Part shown: piece after piece, positions 1 through 8,808 of the stretch | How the letters are laid out: every line of letters starts with the position of its first letter | Numbering within the stretch: position 1 is the first letter of the stretch | Assembly: GCA_963819905.1 (NCBI GenBank) | Contig: CAWFXP010000012.1 | Span: 186,001 to 250,000 of the forward strand | Reading direction: 5' to 3' | Length of the DNA stretch: 64,000 nt | DNA from: CAWCQC01 sp963819905 | GTDB taxonomy: Bacteria > Actinomycetota > Thermoleophilia > Gaiellales > Gaiellaceae | Program-made: the position numbers and the translations under genes | Notes under the pieces: generated by a model | Told to the model about the DNA's origin: nothing | Seen by the model: the letters and a program-made list of their open reading frames with translations, nothing else | Database searches by the model: none

Positions 1-1
1 C

Positions 2-211
2 GTCTCCGCCGGCATGGGCTCGGCGCTCGTGCCCCGCCTCGCGGTCGACCCGAACGACGAGCGGACGGTGATGCTCGACATGGGCGACCGCCTGCCGCCG
101 CGTAGGATCGGCCTGGCCTGGCACCGCGACCGCTACCAGTCGGCCGCCGCCCGCGCGTTCGTCGAGACTGCCGCGGACGTGTGCCGGGCGCTCGACGCCG
201 TCCTTTCCTAG
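2..211 (+). CDS. LysR-family transcriptional regulator, C-terminal fragment
   Basis: Only the last 69 codons are inside the window; the frame runs in from the left edge and stops at 209-211. The visible part looks like the end of a LysR effector-binding domain: a GMGSALVPRLAV stretch, then PPRRIGLAW, and a closing helix with AARAFVE. The DNA-binding half lies outside, so neither the regulon nor the effector can be read. It converges on the DUF1918 gene with one base between the two stops. The family call rests on a short region only. Confidence 0.6.
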   Translation, partial: VSAGMGSALVPRLAVDPNDERTVMLDMGDRLPPRRIGLAWHRDRYQSAAARAFVETAADVCRALDAVLS

Positions 212-212
212 C

Positions 213-506
213 TCAGCGTTTCCTGGACGACGGCTTGCGCGCGGCAGGCTTCGCCGCCGGTGCGCCCTTCTTCGCGCCCGCGGAGGGGCTCGTCGCCGCC
301 GGGCGCTTTCTCGCGGCTGCCTTGGGCTCGATCCGGAAGGAGCCCGGGAGCGGGGCGACGACGGTCGTGCGCCCGTCGCCCCAGCGGACGACGTAGCGTG
401 GCTGGGCCGCGTCGAGGATCTCCTCGATCACGCCCTGCCGCTGGCTCGGTGCGAGCCGCTTCGTCTTCGCCCGCAGCACGAGCGTGTCTCCTACCTTCGC
501 CGCCAT
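213..506 (-). CDS. DUF1918 domain protein with basic Ala/Lys tail
   Basis: This 97-residue protein has an N-terminal SH3-like DUF1918 domain (about residues 1-60). The pattern starts VGDTLVLRAK, has GVIEEIL in the middle and ends YVVRWGDGRTTVVAPLPGS. Residues 61-97 are a low-complexity Lys/Arg/Ala/Pro tail like histone H1 tails or actinobacterial nucleoid proteins, so nucleic-acid binding is possible but inferred. It starts four bases after the hppA stop and is very likely co-transcribed with it. The biochemical role of DUF1918 is not established. Confidence 0.7.
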   Translation of the reverse strand: MAAKVGDTLVLRAKTKRLAPSQRQGVIEEILDAAQPRYVVRWGDGRTTVVAPLPGSFRIEPKAAARKRPAATSPSAGAKKGAPAAKPAARKPSSRKR

Positions 507-510
507 CGGG

Positions 511-2553
511 TTACCCGTGGATCGAGATGATGAGCGGGATCATGAGGATGGCGACGAGGTTCGTGATCTTGATCATCGGGTTGATCGCCGGGCCCGCGGT
601 GTCCTTGTAGGGATCGCCGACGGTGTCTCCCGTCACGGCTGCGGCGTGGGCCTCTGAGCCCTTGCCGCCGAGGGCCCCGTCCTCGATCAGCTTCTTCGCG
701 TTGTCCCAGGCGCCGCCGCCCGACGTCATCGCGATGGCGAGAAAGATGCCCGTCACGATCGTGCCGATCAGGAGGCCGCCGAGCATCTCCGGCTTGATGA
801 TCCCGATGACGATCGGGAACAGCACCGGGATCGTGCTCGGCAGCATCATGTTCTTGATCGCGTCGCCCGCGACGATGTTCACCGCGGGCCCGTATTCGGG
901 TTTCGCCTCGCCCGTCATGATCCCGGGGATCTCGCGGAACTGCCGTCTGACCTCCTCGACGACGCGTCCTCCGACCCGTCCCACCGCCTGCATGGCGAGC
1001 GACGAGAACAGGAACGGCATCAGGCCGCCGATGAACAGGCCTGCGATCACCCACGAGTCCTCGAGCTCGAAGGGCACGGTCAACCCCTGGTTCGAGAGCT
1101 CCGACGTAAACCCGTCGAAGAGCACGAGCGCGGCCAGGCCTGCCGAACCGATCGCGTATCCCTTCGTCACCGCCTTCGTGGTGTTCCCGACCGCGTCCAG
1201 CGGGTCGGTCACGCCTCGCACCGACTCGTCGAGGTCAGCCATCTCCGCGATGCCCCCGGCGTTGTCGGTAACCGGGCCGAACGCGTCGAGCGCGACGATC
1301 AAGCCCGTCATCGCGAGCTGCGCCATCACGGCCACGCCGATTCCGTAGAGCCCGGCGAGCTGGTAGGCGCCGACGATGGCGGCCGCGATCACGACGACCG
1401 GGAGCGCCGTCGCCTGCATGCCGACGGCGAGACCTTCGATGATGTTCGTCGCGTGGCCGGTCGTCGAGGCCTTGGAGATCATCTTCACCGGCGGCCAGCG
1501 GGTGCCCGTGTAGAACTCGGTGATCGCGACGAGCAGGAACGTCACGGCGAGACCGATCAGCGTGCAGCCGTAGAGCTCGCCGAAGCTGAAGGTGTCGTTG
1601 TCGAAGGCGAGCGTGACGGGGACGAAACCGGCCGCCGACAGCACCGTCGCCGCCAACACCGAGCCATAGAGGGCGTTGATGATCGAGCCGCGGCGCCCGA
1701 TCCGGGCGAAGAACGTCCCGATGACCGACGCGACGATCGCGACACCGCCGATCGCGAGCGGGTACGTGACGATCTCGAGCGAGGGAAAGTTGACCGCGCC
1801 GAGGAACATGACCGCCACCGCGGTCACGGCGTACGTCTCGAACAGGTCGGCGGCCATGCCGGCGCAGTCGCCGACGTTGTCGCCGACGTTGTCCGCGATC
1901 ACGGCTGGGTTGCGCGGGTCGTCCTCCGGGATGCCGGCCTCGATCTTGCCGACGAGGTCGGCGCCGACGTCGGCGGCCTTCGTGAAGATGCCGCCGCCGA
2001 GCCGCGCGAACACGGAGATCAGCGAGCCTCCGAACGCGAGCCCGATGAGGTTCCGGGTCGCGTCCTCGGCGCTCTCGTCGAACCAGGAGGTGAGAACGCC
2101 GTAGTAGGCGGCGACGCCGAACAGGCCGAGCCCGACCACGAGCAGGCCCGTGACCGTGCCTGCGTTGAACGCGACCTTGAAGGCCGGCCGGACGCCGTCC
2201 TTCGCCGCCTCGGCGGTGCGGACGTTGGCGCGGACGGAGACGTTCATGCCGATGAAGCCGGCCGCGGCGGAGAGCACGGCACCGATCAGGAACCCGAACG
2301 CGACGCCCCACCCGAGATCGTTCCAGAAGCCGATACCGAGGAAGAGGACGACCGCGACGACCGAGACGGTCAGGTACTGGCGACGAAGGTAGGCGGCGGC
2401 TCCCTGCTGGATGGCGCGCGCGATCTCCTGCATCCGCTCCGAGCCCGCGGGCTTGCGCAGGAGCCAGACGGTCAGCCCAAGGCCCCAGGCGATGCCGAGC
2501 CCCGCGCAGAGCAGAGCGAACAGCACGGTGTGGTTCTGGAAGAAGCTGGTCAC
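511..2553 (-). CDS. hppA: K+-independent membrane-bound proton pyrophosphatase
   Basis: This polytopic membrane enzyme couples pyrophosphate hydrolysis to proton export. The 680-residue length is normal for the family. The substrate loop GADLVGKIEAGIPEDD lies near residues 197-212 and the acidic motif DNVGDNVGDCAG near 221-232. The potassium-determining site reads GNTTKAVTKGYAIGS with Lys near residue 460; Ala here marks K+-dependent enzymes and Lys the K+-independent proton pumps. The frame is open 26 codons further up, but GTG at 2553 was chosen because a strong GGGAGGA site precedes it and the protein then starts at the first membrane helix. DUF1918 follows four bases downstream. Confidence 0.95.
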   Translation of the reverse strand: MTSFFQNHTVLFALLCAGLGIAWGLGLTVWLLRKPAGSERMQEIARAIQQGAAAYLRRQYLTVSVVAVVLFLGIGFWNDLGWGVAFGFLIGAVLSAAAGFIGMNVSVRANVRTAEAAKDGVRPAFKVAFNAGTVTGLLVVGLGLFGVAAYYGVLTSWFDESAEDATRNLIGLAFGGSLISVFARLGGGIFTKAADVGADLVGKIEAGIPEDDPRNPAVIADNVGDNVGDCAGMAADLFETYAVTAVAVMFLGAVNFPSLEIVTYPLAIGGVAIVASVIGTFFARIGRRGSIINALYGSVLAATVLSAAGFVPVTLAFDNDTFSFGELYGCTLIGLAVTFLLVAITEFYTGTRWPPVKMISKASTTGHATNIIEGLAVGMQATALPVVVIAAAIVGAYQLAGLYGIGVAVMAQLAMTGLIVALDAFGPVTDNAGGIAEMADLDESVRGVTDPLDAVGNTTKAVTKGYAIGSAGLAALVLFDGFTSELSNQGLTVPFELEDSWVIAGLFIGGLMPFLFSSLAMQAVGRVGGRVVEEVRRQFREIPGIMTGEAKPEYGPAVNIVAGDAIKNMMLPSTIPVLFPIVIGIIKPEMLGGLLIGTIVTGIFLAIAMTSGGGAWDNAKKLIEDGALGGKGSEAHAAAVTGDTVGDPYKDTAGPAINPMIKITNLVAILMIPLIISIHG

Positions 2554-2703
2554 GATCCTCCCGCGGTGGCCCTCACAAACTCGGCGCCTTCGGCACCGCC
2601 GGGAGGCCGAGAAGCCCGCCTGCGAAGCCAAGACGCCCGGCGGGCAGTTCTATCACAAGCGGGGGCCGAGGGGCAACGGGCAAAGGGCGCGCAGAGGGCG
2701 GCG

Positions 2704-3504
2704 CTAGCCGCCGACGGTCGCGCCGCGCAGCGCCGTCGAGCAGAGGTGCTCCGCCGGCTGGGGCGGAATGCGGGGCAGCACCGAGAGCAGCAGGTCGTGC
2801 AGCTTCGAGAGGTTCTCGTTGAAGACCGCGATCACCTCGCCGGCTGCCACGGCCTCCGTGTCTCCGCCGACGCCGGCGTCGTAGTCGGTCACCATCGAGA
2901 CGTTCGCATAGCAGAGCTCGAGCTCGCGGGCGAGGTGCGCCTCCGGGTACGCCGTCATGTTGACGACATCCCAGCCGGCCGCTCCGAACCAGGCCGACTC
3001 GGCGCGGGTCGAGAAGCGCGGGCCCTGGATGACGACGACGGTTCCTCGGTCCCGGATCGGGATTCCGAGCTCGCGGCCGGCGTTCACGAGGAGCGCCCGC
3101 AGGTCAGGGCAGTACGGATCCGCCGAGGAGACGTGCGTCGCGCCCGGGCCGTCGTAGAACGTGTCGGCCCGCCCCCGCGTCCGGTCGACGAACTGGTCGC
3201 ACACCACGAACTCGCCGAGCTCGAGGTCGCGCGTCAGCGCGCCGGCCGCGCACGGCCCGATGACCCGCCGGACCCCGAGCTCCCGCAGCGCCCAGAGGTT
3301 CGCCCGGTAGTTGACCCGGTGGGCCGGGATCTCGTGCCTCACGCCGTGCCGGGGCATGAACGCCACCGGCACCCCGTCGACGGCTCCGATCGTGACGTTT
3401 GCCGACGGCTCGCCGTACGGCGTCTCGACCCGGACCTCCTCGGCTGCCTCGAGAAAGCGGTAGAACCCGGAGCCGCCGAAGACGCCGACCTCAGGCTGCG
3501 TCAT
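2704..3504 (-). CDS. mtnP: S-methyl-5'-thioadenosine phosphorylase / purine nucleoside phosphorylase
   Basis: This PNP/MTAP-fold enzyme cleaves methylthioadenosine (or methylthioinosine) with phosphate, recycling purine and methylthioribose-1-phosphate from polyamine synthesis. It has 266 residues, with the GGSGFY phosphate loop at residues 10-15, PRHGVRHEIPAHRVNYRANL in the middle, a MTAYPEAHLAREL segment and the late TDYD motif whose Asp contacts the purine base. Sequence alone does not separate adenosine from inosine forms. The start overlaps the end of the DUF1844 gene by 14 bases, so the two are co-transcribed. Confidence 0.9.
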   Translation of the reverse strand: MTQPEVGVFGGSGFYRFLEAAEEVRVETPYGEPSANVTIGAVDGVPVAFMPRHGVRHEIPAHRVNYRANLWALRELGVRRVIGPCAAGALTRDLELGEFVVCDQFVDRTRGRADTFYDGPGATHVSSADPYCPDLRALLVNAGRELGIPIRDRGTVVVIQGPRFSTRAESAWFGAAGWDVVNMTAYPEAHLARELELCYANVSMVTDYDAGVGGDTEAVAAGEVIAVFNENLSKLHDLLLSVLPRIPPQPAEHLCSTALRGATVGG

Positions 3505-3814
3505 CCGGCTCGGCGTCGGAGGCCGCCTTCGCGTACGCGAGCTGCAGGCTCGCCACCGAAGCCTCGAAGTCGCGAATCAGCTCGGGCGGAACGACCTGGG
3601 CGAGCACCGGCGTCAGCGCGCGCATCGTCTCGATCGCAAGCCGCGTCTGCTCGAGGTCGGGGGCCTCGTTCGTCTCCTCGGTGACGCCGAGCGAGCGGTA
3701 GCCGATCGTCGACACGGTGACGAGCGTCTGGACGAGGACGTCTTCGACGCGGAGCGTGCGCAGCGCCTCGGCGAGCGCCTCGGCCGCCTCGGCGTCGCCC
3801 TGCGGATCAGACAT
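3491..3814 (-). CDS. DUF1844 family protein
   Basis: A 107-residue soluble, mainly helical protein. The central segment (LVQTLVTVSTIGYRSLG and DLEQTRLAIETMRALTPVL) matches the DUF1844 pattern; the C-terminus is acidic. No catalytic residues are evident and the function is unknown. It overlaps mtnP downstream by 14 bases and the carboxylate-amine ligase upstream by 8 bases, so it belongs to a four-gene leftward operon starting at the glycosyltransferase. No leader or Shine-Dalgarno site could be seen. Confidence 0.8.
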   Translation of the reverse strand: MSDPQGDAEAAEALAEALRTLRVEDVLVQTLVTVSTIGYRSLGVTEETNEAPDLEQTRLAIETMRALTPVLAQVVPPELIRDFEASVASLQLAYAKAASDAEPDDAA

Positions 3815-4982
3815 TCCGAGCCGCTTCCCTCGTCAGCCGTCGCGTGCACGCGACCTGCTCGGCGAAGATCTCCTCGAGGGAAGCGCCCTCGGCGAGCCTT
3901 GCGATCTGCCGCTCGGCGGCGTTCGCGGCGGGAATCGACAGCTCGCCGGCGATTCCCAGCTCCTCGGCCACCGGCAGGACCCACTCGACCAGCTCCTCGA
4001 GCGCCGCGCGCGCCGGCCGCACGACGTCCGAGCCCAGGCGGATCAGCTCGCCCGAGAGCCCCCAGCGGATGGCGCGCCACAGGTTCTCCTCGATCAGCCG
4101 GTGCGGGAGATCCAGCAGCGGCTCGTTCTCGTCCACCGCGCGGGCGATCCGGGCCGTCAGGGCGTAGACGAGCGCTGCCAGCGAGCGGGCCTCGGCGAGC
4201 TCGGGCTGCCCGTCGCAGATCCGGATCTCGACCGTCGGGAAGGCAAGATGGAGCCGAACGCTCCACCAGAGCTGGGTGTGCTCGGTCACCGAGCCCGTTC
4301 CGTAGAGGAAGCGCAGGAACCGCTCGTACTCGTCCCAGCTCGCGAACGCGTCCGGGACGCCGCAGCGGGGAAACATGCGCGTGAAGATTTGCGTTCGAGC
4401 CGAGTGCAGGTGCGTGTACACGCCCTCCACGAACGGCGAGCTCGCCGAGAGCGCGAGCAGATCGGGCAGATAGCCCCGCAGGGCATTGCAGACCGCGACG
4501 GCTCGATCGGGGCCGCGGATGCCCACGTGCACGTGCAGCCCGAACGTGTTGTTCCGCCAGACGACGTACCGGAGCAGCTCGTCGTTTCGCCGGTAGTGGG
4601 GCGTGTCGATGATCCGCTGCTCCTGCCAGGGGCTCCACGGATGCGCGCCGGTCGCTCCGAGCGCGATGCCGAGCGAGTCCGCAAGGGCCAGGAGCTGGAC
4701 GCGGCGCTCGGAGAGCCTCGCCGCCACTTCCGCGAAGCTCTCGCAGCGACCCGTGCGAACCTCGACCTCGGACGAGATCAGCTCGCCGGTAAGGTGTGGC
4801 TCGAGCGCCGTCCCCTGCGCGGCTGCCTGGAGGTCCTCGAACCGCCCGACGAGACCGAGCGTCGCAGGGTCGAGAACCGCGAACTCCTCCTCGACCGCGA
4901 CCGTCAGGTCGGTTCCTTCCTCGAACTGCTGCCGGGCGAGCGTGATCTGCTCGTCGGCGCTCAGCCGCTGGGCGTCTCCCAT
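3807..4982 (-). CDS. YbdK-type carboxylate-amine ligase (glutamate-cysteine ligase family 2)
   Basis: This 391-residue ATP-grasp-related ligase of the GCS2 family joins a carboxylate to an amine, commonly glutamate to cysteine. Family marks are the early VAVEEEFAVLDPAT motif, ATGAHPWSPW, NTFGLHVHVGI and the late VEIRICDGQPELAEA. The true substrate is uncertain because many YbdK proteins are weak glutamate-cysteine ligases. The frame stays open to a TTG at 5018, but ATG 4982 is preferred: a TACTTT hexamer (4990-4995 on the minus strand) lies 7 bases upstream, suggesting leaderless initiation. It overlaps the glycosyltransferase end by 22 bases. Confidence 0.85.
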   Translation of the reverse strand: MGDAQRLSADEQITLARQQFEEGTDLTVAVEEEFAVLDPATLGLVGRFEDLQAAAQGTALEPHLTGELISSEVEVRTGRCESFAEVAARLSERRVQLLALADSLGIALGATGAHPWSPWQEQRIIDTPHYRRNDELLRYVVWRNNTFGLHVHVGIRGPDRAVAVCNALRGYLPDLLALSASSPFVEGVYTHLHSARTQIFTRMFPRCGVPDAFASWDEYERFLRFLYGTGSVTEHTQLWWSVRLHLAFPTVEIRICDGQPELAEARSLAALVYALTARIARAVDENEPLLDLPHRLIEENLWRAIRWGLSGELIRLGSDVVRPARAALEELVEWVLPVAEELGIAGELSIPAANAAERQIARLAEGASLEEIFAEQVACTRRLTREAARNV

Positions 4983-6238
4983 CCGGCCGAAAGTATCAGA
5001 GCCGCGATGCGCTCCCAACTCCAGCGGCCGACGGCGGCCTCCCGCGCTGCTGCCCGCAGCCGTTCGTGCTCGGCGGCGGGCAGGGACAGGACCGCGCCCA
5101 GCGTCGCCGCGAGGTCGGCGACGTCACCGGTGGCGAAGCTGGTGAGAGAGCGGAACTCGGGTGGGTAGGTCTCCTCGAGCCCGGCAGCGATCTCGGCGAG
5201 GCCCGAGTGCCTGGCGACGATGGGCGGTGATCCGCAAGCCGCCCCTTCGGCGGCCACCATGCCGAACGCCTCCGGGAACACGGACGGCACGACGTTGACG
5301 TCCGACAGCGCGAGCAGGTGCACGAGATGCCGATGCTCGAGCGGCCCGGGAAAGAGCGCCTCGACCCCGAGCGAAGCCGCCTGCGTCTCGAGGGCCGCCC
5401 GCTCCTCGCCGAAGCCGACGATCACCGCCCGCGCCTCGCCCAGCTCGGCGAGCGCCTCGACCAGCAGGTGAACGCCCTTCTCCTTGCTCAGCTTGCCGAA
5501 GTAGACGACCGTCCTCTCCGGCCCGTCGAGGAAGGCGGCGAAGCGCTCGGCGTTGCCCTCGTCCGGCAGCCGCTCGTGCTCGTTCCCCGGGTTGGGCGGG
5601 TCGAGCCGGGCCTCGGCCACGAGGCCGGCCAGCGCCGTCTCGCGGCTCTCGGGGCGGAAGTGCCCGACGTCGACGCCGGGCGGGATGACTCGCACCCGCT
5701 CCAGGTACTCGCCGGGGCCGACGACCTCCTCGAGCACGTGCTGGATGTGGTGGGTGCCGGCCACCACCAGGCGCGCGGTCGTCAGGGTCTCCCGCGCCCA
5801 TGCCTGGAGCTCCGCGTGGCCGCGCATCGAGAACTCGAGCTCGGAGCCGTGCGCCTTGACCCCGAACGGCTCGCCCGTCGCATGCCCGACCGGCGCCCCG
5901 AGGATCACGTGATTCGTGAAGACGACGTCGGCCGGGAGGTGCTCCCGAAGGGCGGCCGCGTTCGCCTCGACGAAGCGGTTCCGCTCGGCCCAGCTGAGGT
6001 CCTGGACGCGACGCGCCTCCATCCCCTCGTAGCGGTCGAGGACGAAGACCGGCAGGATACGCCCGATGTCCGGCCTCACCGTCTTCGCCCCGCCCAGGTC
6101 GAGCTCCTCGGGGTGGGGCTCCTGGGAGAAGACCGTGACGTCGTGTCCGAGCTGCGACCACGCACGGGCGAGCGACCGCGCGTAGACGTTCGAGCCCGTG
6201 CCCCCGAGCAGGTAGCCGTGCCAGAGAAGGATCTTCAT
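4961..6238 (-). CDS. GT4-type glycosyltransferase
   Basis: A 425-residue GT-B fold enzyme transferring a sugar from an activated donor. The N-terminal half has LLWHGYLLGGTGSNVYARSL and a histidine-rich acceptor region (FTNHVILGAPVGH). The C-terminal half carries VVYFGKLSKEKGVHLLVEAL and the donor-site EAFGMVAAEGAACGSP, the usual E-x7-E of family GT4. ATG 6238 was chosen because it starts right at the first beta-strand; the longer upstream frame is unlike the family. Its first 21 bases overlap, head to head, the proposed start of the sigma-factor gene. Donor and acceptor cannot be deduced. Confidence 0.82.
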   Translation of the reverse strand: MKILLWHGYLLGGTGSNVYARSLARAWSQLGHDVTVFSQEPHPEELDLGGAKTVRPDIGRILPVFVLDRYEGMEARRVQDLSWAERNRFVEANAAALREHLPADVVFTNHVILGAPVGHATGEPFGVKAHGSELEFSMRGHAELQAWARETLTTARLVVAGTHHIQHVLEEVVGPGEYLERVRVIPPGVDVGHFRPESRETALAGLVAEARLDPPNPGNEHERLPDEGNAERFAAFLDGPERTVVYFGKLSKEKGVHLLVEALAELGEARAVIVGFGEERAALETQAASLGVEALFPGPLEHRHLVHLLALSDVNVVPSVFPEAFGMVAAEGAACGSPPIVARHSGLAEIAAGLEETYPPEFRSLTSFATGDVADLAATLGAVLSLPAAEHERLRAAAREAAVGRWSWERIAALILSAGWETPSG

Positions 6239-6790
6239 GGAGCGCATCCTGACGATCGGCTCGTACGGCGTGCGCAGCAAGGCGACGAGCGCGCGTTCGA
6301 GCAGCTCGTCGAGGAGCACCGACAGCGTCTGTACACGCTCGCCGCCCGCGAGCTCGGCTCGGCGGCGGACGCCGAGGACGCGCTGCAGGAAACCCTCGTC
6401 CGCGCCTGGCGCGCGTTGCCCCGGTTTCGCGCCCAGGCCAGCTTCGGTACGTGGATCTACCGCATCTGCCTGAACGCGATCTCCGACCAGCGCGCCCGGG
6501 GCGCGAGGAGACCGACCGTGCCGCTCGACGACGTCCCCGAGCCGGGCGACCCGCGCGACCCCGTTTCCGAGCGAGAGCTCGCCGGCGCGCTGCAGGAAGC
6601 GTTGGCCGGCCTCGACGAGAGCTTCCGGACGGCCGTGCTCCTCTACGACGTGCTGGGCCGCTCGTACGCGGAGGCGGCGGAGATCCTCGGCGTGCCCGAG
6701 GGAACGGTCAAGTCGCGCATCTTCCGGGGCCGGGCCGAGCTCGCCCGCGCCCTGGGAACCCTCCCCACCGACCGGGAGTCGAACCTGTGA
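6218..6790 (+). CDS. ECF-type RNA polymerase sigma factor
   Basis: This 190-residue sigma-70 family member has only regions 2 and 4. Region 2 (residues about 12-80) includes AEDALQETLVRAWRALPRFR for -10 recognition; region 4 (about 125-185) has SYAEAAEILGVPEGTVKSR, the helix-turn-helix for -35 recognition. The stop overlaps the ATG of a zinc-finger anti-sigma gene (TGATG), the classic pairing. GTG 6218 is the best in-frame start, with only a weak AGG upstream, and it overlaps the divergent glycosyltransferase start. The inducing signal is unknown. Confidence 0.88.
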   Translation: MPEKDLHGAHPDDRLVRRAQQGDERAFEQLVEEHRQRLYTLAARELGSAADAEDALQETLVRAWRALPRFRAQASFGTWIYRICLNAISDQRARGARRPTVPLDDVPEPGDPRDPVSERELAGALQEALAGLDESFRTAVLLYDVLGRSYAEAAEILGVPEGTVKSRIFRGRAELARALGTLPTDRESNL

Positions 6791-7422
6791 TGAGCAGCCA
6801 GCACCCGAGCGACCTCGAGCTGTTCGAGTACGTCGAGGGCGAGCTCGCCGAGGAGGATGCGGCGGCCGTCCGCACGCATCTCGAGACCTGCGCCGCCTGT
6901 GCCGCCGACGCGGCGGCGGCAGAACGTGGACGCGCCGCTCTCCAGGGAGCGCCGATGCTCGAGCCGCGCGAGTCGGCCTGGCGGCAGGCGCTCGGATCGC
7001 TCGGGCCGCAGGACCGCGACCGGCGGCGCTGGACGCCCGGCCGGCTGGCCGCCGTGCTCGTCCCTGCGGCCGCGGTTGTGGCTGCGGTCGTGGCCGTGGC
7101 GATCGTGACGACCGGCGACGAGCCTTCCGGCGAGGCTGCGGAAACCGCGGCCGCGCTCGAGTCGGCCGCCGCCGACCAGGCGGCGGGCGGCGGCGAGGCC
7201 GGGCGGGACACGGGCACCGGCGCCCTGGAGATGGCGTCGGCGCCCGTGCGCGAGGTGGCGGGGCCTCCGGAGGAGGTCGTGGCGCTTCTCGAGGAGGCGG
7301 GCCTCACCGCGACGGTCGTCGCCGGAACGGTCGAGGTGGGCGGCGGCGCGACGGCGGAAGAGGTGACCGAGGCGCTCGAGAGCCGTGCGGACGGGCCGGT
7401 ACCCGTGCTCGTCGTCCCCTGA
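6790..7422 (+). CDS. Membrane-anchored zinc-finger anti-sigma factor
   Basis: A 210-residue partner of the preceding sigma factor. The N-terminus holds a ZAS-type zinc finger (YVEGELAEEDAAAVRTHLE followed by CAAC, giving HxxxCxxC near residues 33-40). Residues about 82-105 form one hydrophobic transmembrane helix, followed by a roughly 100-residue Ala/Glu/Gly-rich extracytoplasmic part ending VPVLVVP. Such proteins hold the sigma factor inactive at the membrane until an external or redox signal. Translational coupling is seen as a TGATG overlap. A GC-rich hairpin follows at 7464-7502. Confidence 0.85.
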   Translation: MSSQHPSDLELFEYVEGELAEEDAAAVRTHLETCAACAADAAAAERGRAALQGAPMLEPRESAWRQALGSLGPQDRDRRRWTPGRLAAVLVPAAAVVAAVVAVAIVTTGDEPSGEAAETAAALESAAADQAAGGGEAGRDTGTGALEMASAPVREVAGPPEEVVALLEEAGLTATVVAGTVEVGGGATAEEVTEALESRADGPVPVLVVP

Positions 7423-7463
7423 CCCCGGAAACGCCGGTCCTCGTGTGGAAGCGCGACGAGTGA

Positions 7464-7502
7464 GGGAGGGCGGCGCGGGCGTCGAGCCGGCGCCGCCTCC
7501 CC
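7464..7502. terminator. GC-rich hairpin between convergent genes
   Basis: The arms 7464-7476 and 7490-7502 are near-perfect inverted repeats (GGGAGGGCGGCGC against GCGCCGCCTCCCC) around a 13-base loop, lying between the anti-sigma stop and the stop of the opposing membrane-protein gene. It could end transcription in both directions. No U-tract follows on the plus strand, so the call rests on position and stem only. Confidence 0.45.
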
Positions 7503-7510
7503 CTGGTGCT

Positions 7511-7906
7511 CTAGTAGGAGTCGTCGTTCGAGTCGAGCCCGTAGACGCTCAGGCCGTACGCGACCAGCAGGCACACGAGGATCGTGATGAGGCTGTGGAT
7601 CGGGTAGACGAACACCCAGAACATGTTCAGCACAGCGCCTGCGACCGCTGCCGCGATGCCTACCAGCACGGCCCAGCGGGCCCGGCCGAAGATCGCGATC
7701 CCGGCAACGAGCAGGATGGCCCCGAGGACGAGGTAGAACCAGCCCCAAGCCTCGATGTTGTTGTCCCAGAAGATCGCGTCGAACGCGGTGTCCTGGGCGC
7801 CGATCGCCCGGATCCCGTTCACGACGTCGAACAGGCCGACGAGGATCAGCAGGATCCCCGAGAACACCAACCACCCGCGGCCTCGACGCTCACTTACGGC
7901 TGCCAT
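7511..7906 (-). CDS. Four-helix integral membrane protein (DUF7144-like)
   Basis: A 131-residue protein with four hydrophobic helices: LVFSGILLILVGLFDVVNGI, a second after DNNIEAWGWFYLVLGAILL, a third ARWAVLVGIAAAVAGAVL and a fourth ITILVCLLVAYGLSVYGL. The GWFYLVLGAILLVAGIAIF pattern matches small actinobacterial membrane proteins of unknown role. ATG 7906 is chosen over a longer frame because GGGGAGGGAAG lies just upstream. It is monocistronic and faces the anti-sigma gene. No function can be assigned. Confidence 0.75.
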   Translation of the reverse strand: MAAVSERRGRGWLVFSGILLILVGLFDVVNGIRAIGAQDTAFDAIFWDNNIEAWGWFYLVLGAILLVAGIAIFGRARWAVLVGIAAAVAGAVLNMFWVFVYPIHSLITILVCLLVAYGLSVYGLDSNDDSY

Positions 7907-8060
7907 AGTCTTCCCTCCCCCTGCGCGCCGTCCGTAGCCGGACGAGAGGCGCCCGGTTCCGAAGGCAAGGTCATCGCCCGAGTCGTTCGGGGTGGCAACC
8001 GGCGTTCCTTCCCGGCGCCCCAAACCGGAAGAAGCCCCCGGGCGGCGTCGGCGGCGTGCT

Positions 8061-8681
8061 CTACGTCAGGTAGAAGTAGAGAGCGTAGAGCAGCTCGGCC
8101 GCCGGGTTCGTCGTGTGGACGGTCACGTCCGGCGGCACGGTGAGGAGCGCCTCGGAGTAGTTGAAGACGATCTTGACGCCCGAGTCGACGAGGTCGTCGG
8201 CCACGGCCTGCGCCGCCTCCGGCGGTACCGCGAGAACCCCGACGATGATGTTCTTGTCGCGGATGGCCCGGGGCATGTCGGCGTAGTCCGAGACCACGGT
8301 GTTGCCGATGGACTCACCCACCTTCGCGCTGTCGACGTCGAAGACCGCAGCGATGTTGAAGCCGTGGTCGGCGAAGACGGTCGAGCTGGCGATCGCCTGG
8401 CCGAGTCGCCCCGCCCCGAACAGCGCGATGTTGTGCTGGCCCTGCGTGCGAAGGATGCGGCGGATCTCGGCGAGCAGCGTGTCGGTCGAGTAGCCGACCC
8501 CACGCTTGCCGAACTTCCCGAACCCGGACAGATCGCGCCTGATCTGGGTGGCGTTGATGTTCGTCCACTCGCTGATCTCCTGAGACGAGATCCGGTCCTT
8601 GCCCATCTTCTTCGCCTGCGTGAGCACCTGCAGGTACCGGCTCAGGCGCGCCGCGACGCCAACCGTCAACCGATCATCCAC
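8061..8681 (-). CDS. rex: Redox-sensing transcriptional repressor Rex
   Basis: Rex senses the NADH/NAD+ ratio and represses respiratory and fermentative genes when NADH is low. The 206-residue protein has an N-terminal winged helix (RLSRYLQVLTQ, RISSQEISEWTNINATQIRRDLS, FGKFGKRGVGYS) and a Rossmann domain with ALFGAGRLGQAI and the C-terminal domain-swap helix ending AAELLYALYFYLT. GTG 8681 is preferred because GGGAGG lies seven bases upstream and the length then fits the family; the frame continues upstream with unlikely sequence. I saw no convincing Rex operator just upstream. Confidence 0.93.
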   Translation of the reverse strand: MDDRLTVGVAARLSRYLQVLTQAKKMGKDRISSQEISEWTNINATQIRRDLSGFGKFGKRGVGYSTDTLLAEIRRILRTQGQHNIALFGAGRLGQAIASSTVFADHGFNIAAVFDVDSAKVGESIGNTVVSDYADMPRAIRDKNIIVGVLAVPPEAAQAVADDLVDSGVKIVFNYSEALLTVPPDVTVHTTNPAAELLYALYFYLT

Positions 8682-8808
8682 GCGCCTGCCTCCCTCGATC
8701 TGCACGTCCAACGCCATCGCTTGTAACAGCATACCGAACCGGTCGATACCGCATGGAATGAGCCGTCGCGCAGCGCTCGGGCTGTTCTGGGGCGTGACTT
8801 CGTGCCAC

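Noticed and set aside
2554..2703. Possible riboswitch or structured leader upstream of hppA
   Set aside because: Some GC-rich inverted repeats are present, but none matches a known riboswitch core I could recognise.
1453..3684. 743-codon open frame on the plus strand across hppA and mtnP
   Set aside because: Antisense shadow of two conserved genes; Asp/Glu/Arg-rich translation with no domain.
8682..8808. Possible Rex operator upstream of rex
   Set aside because: No TTGTGAA-N-TTCACAA-like palindrome was found; only a GTTACAA half site.
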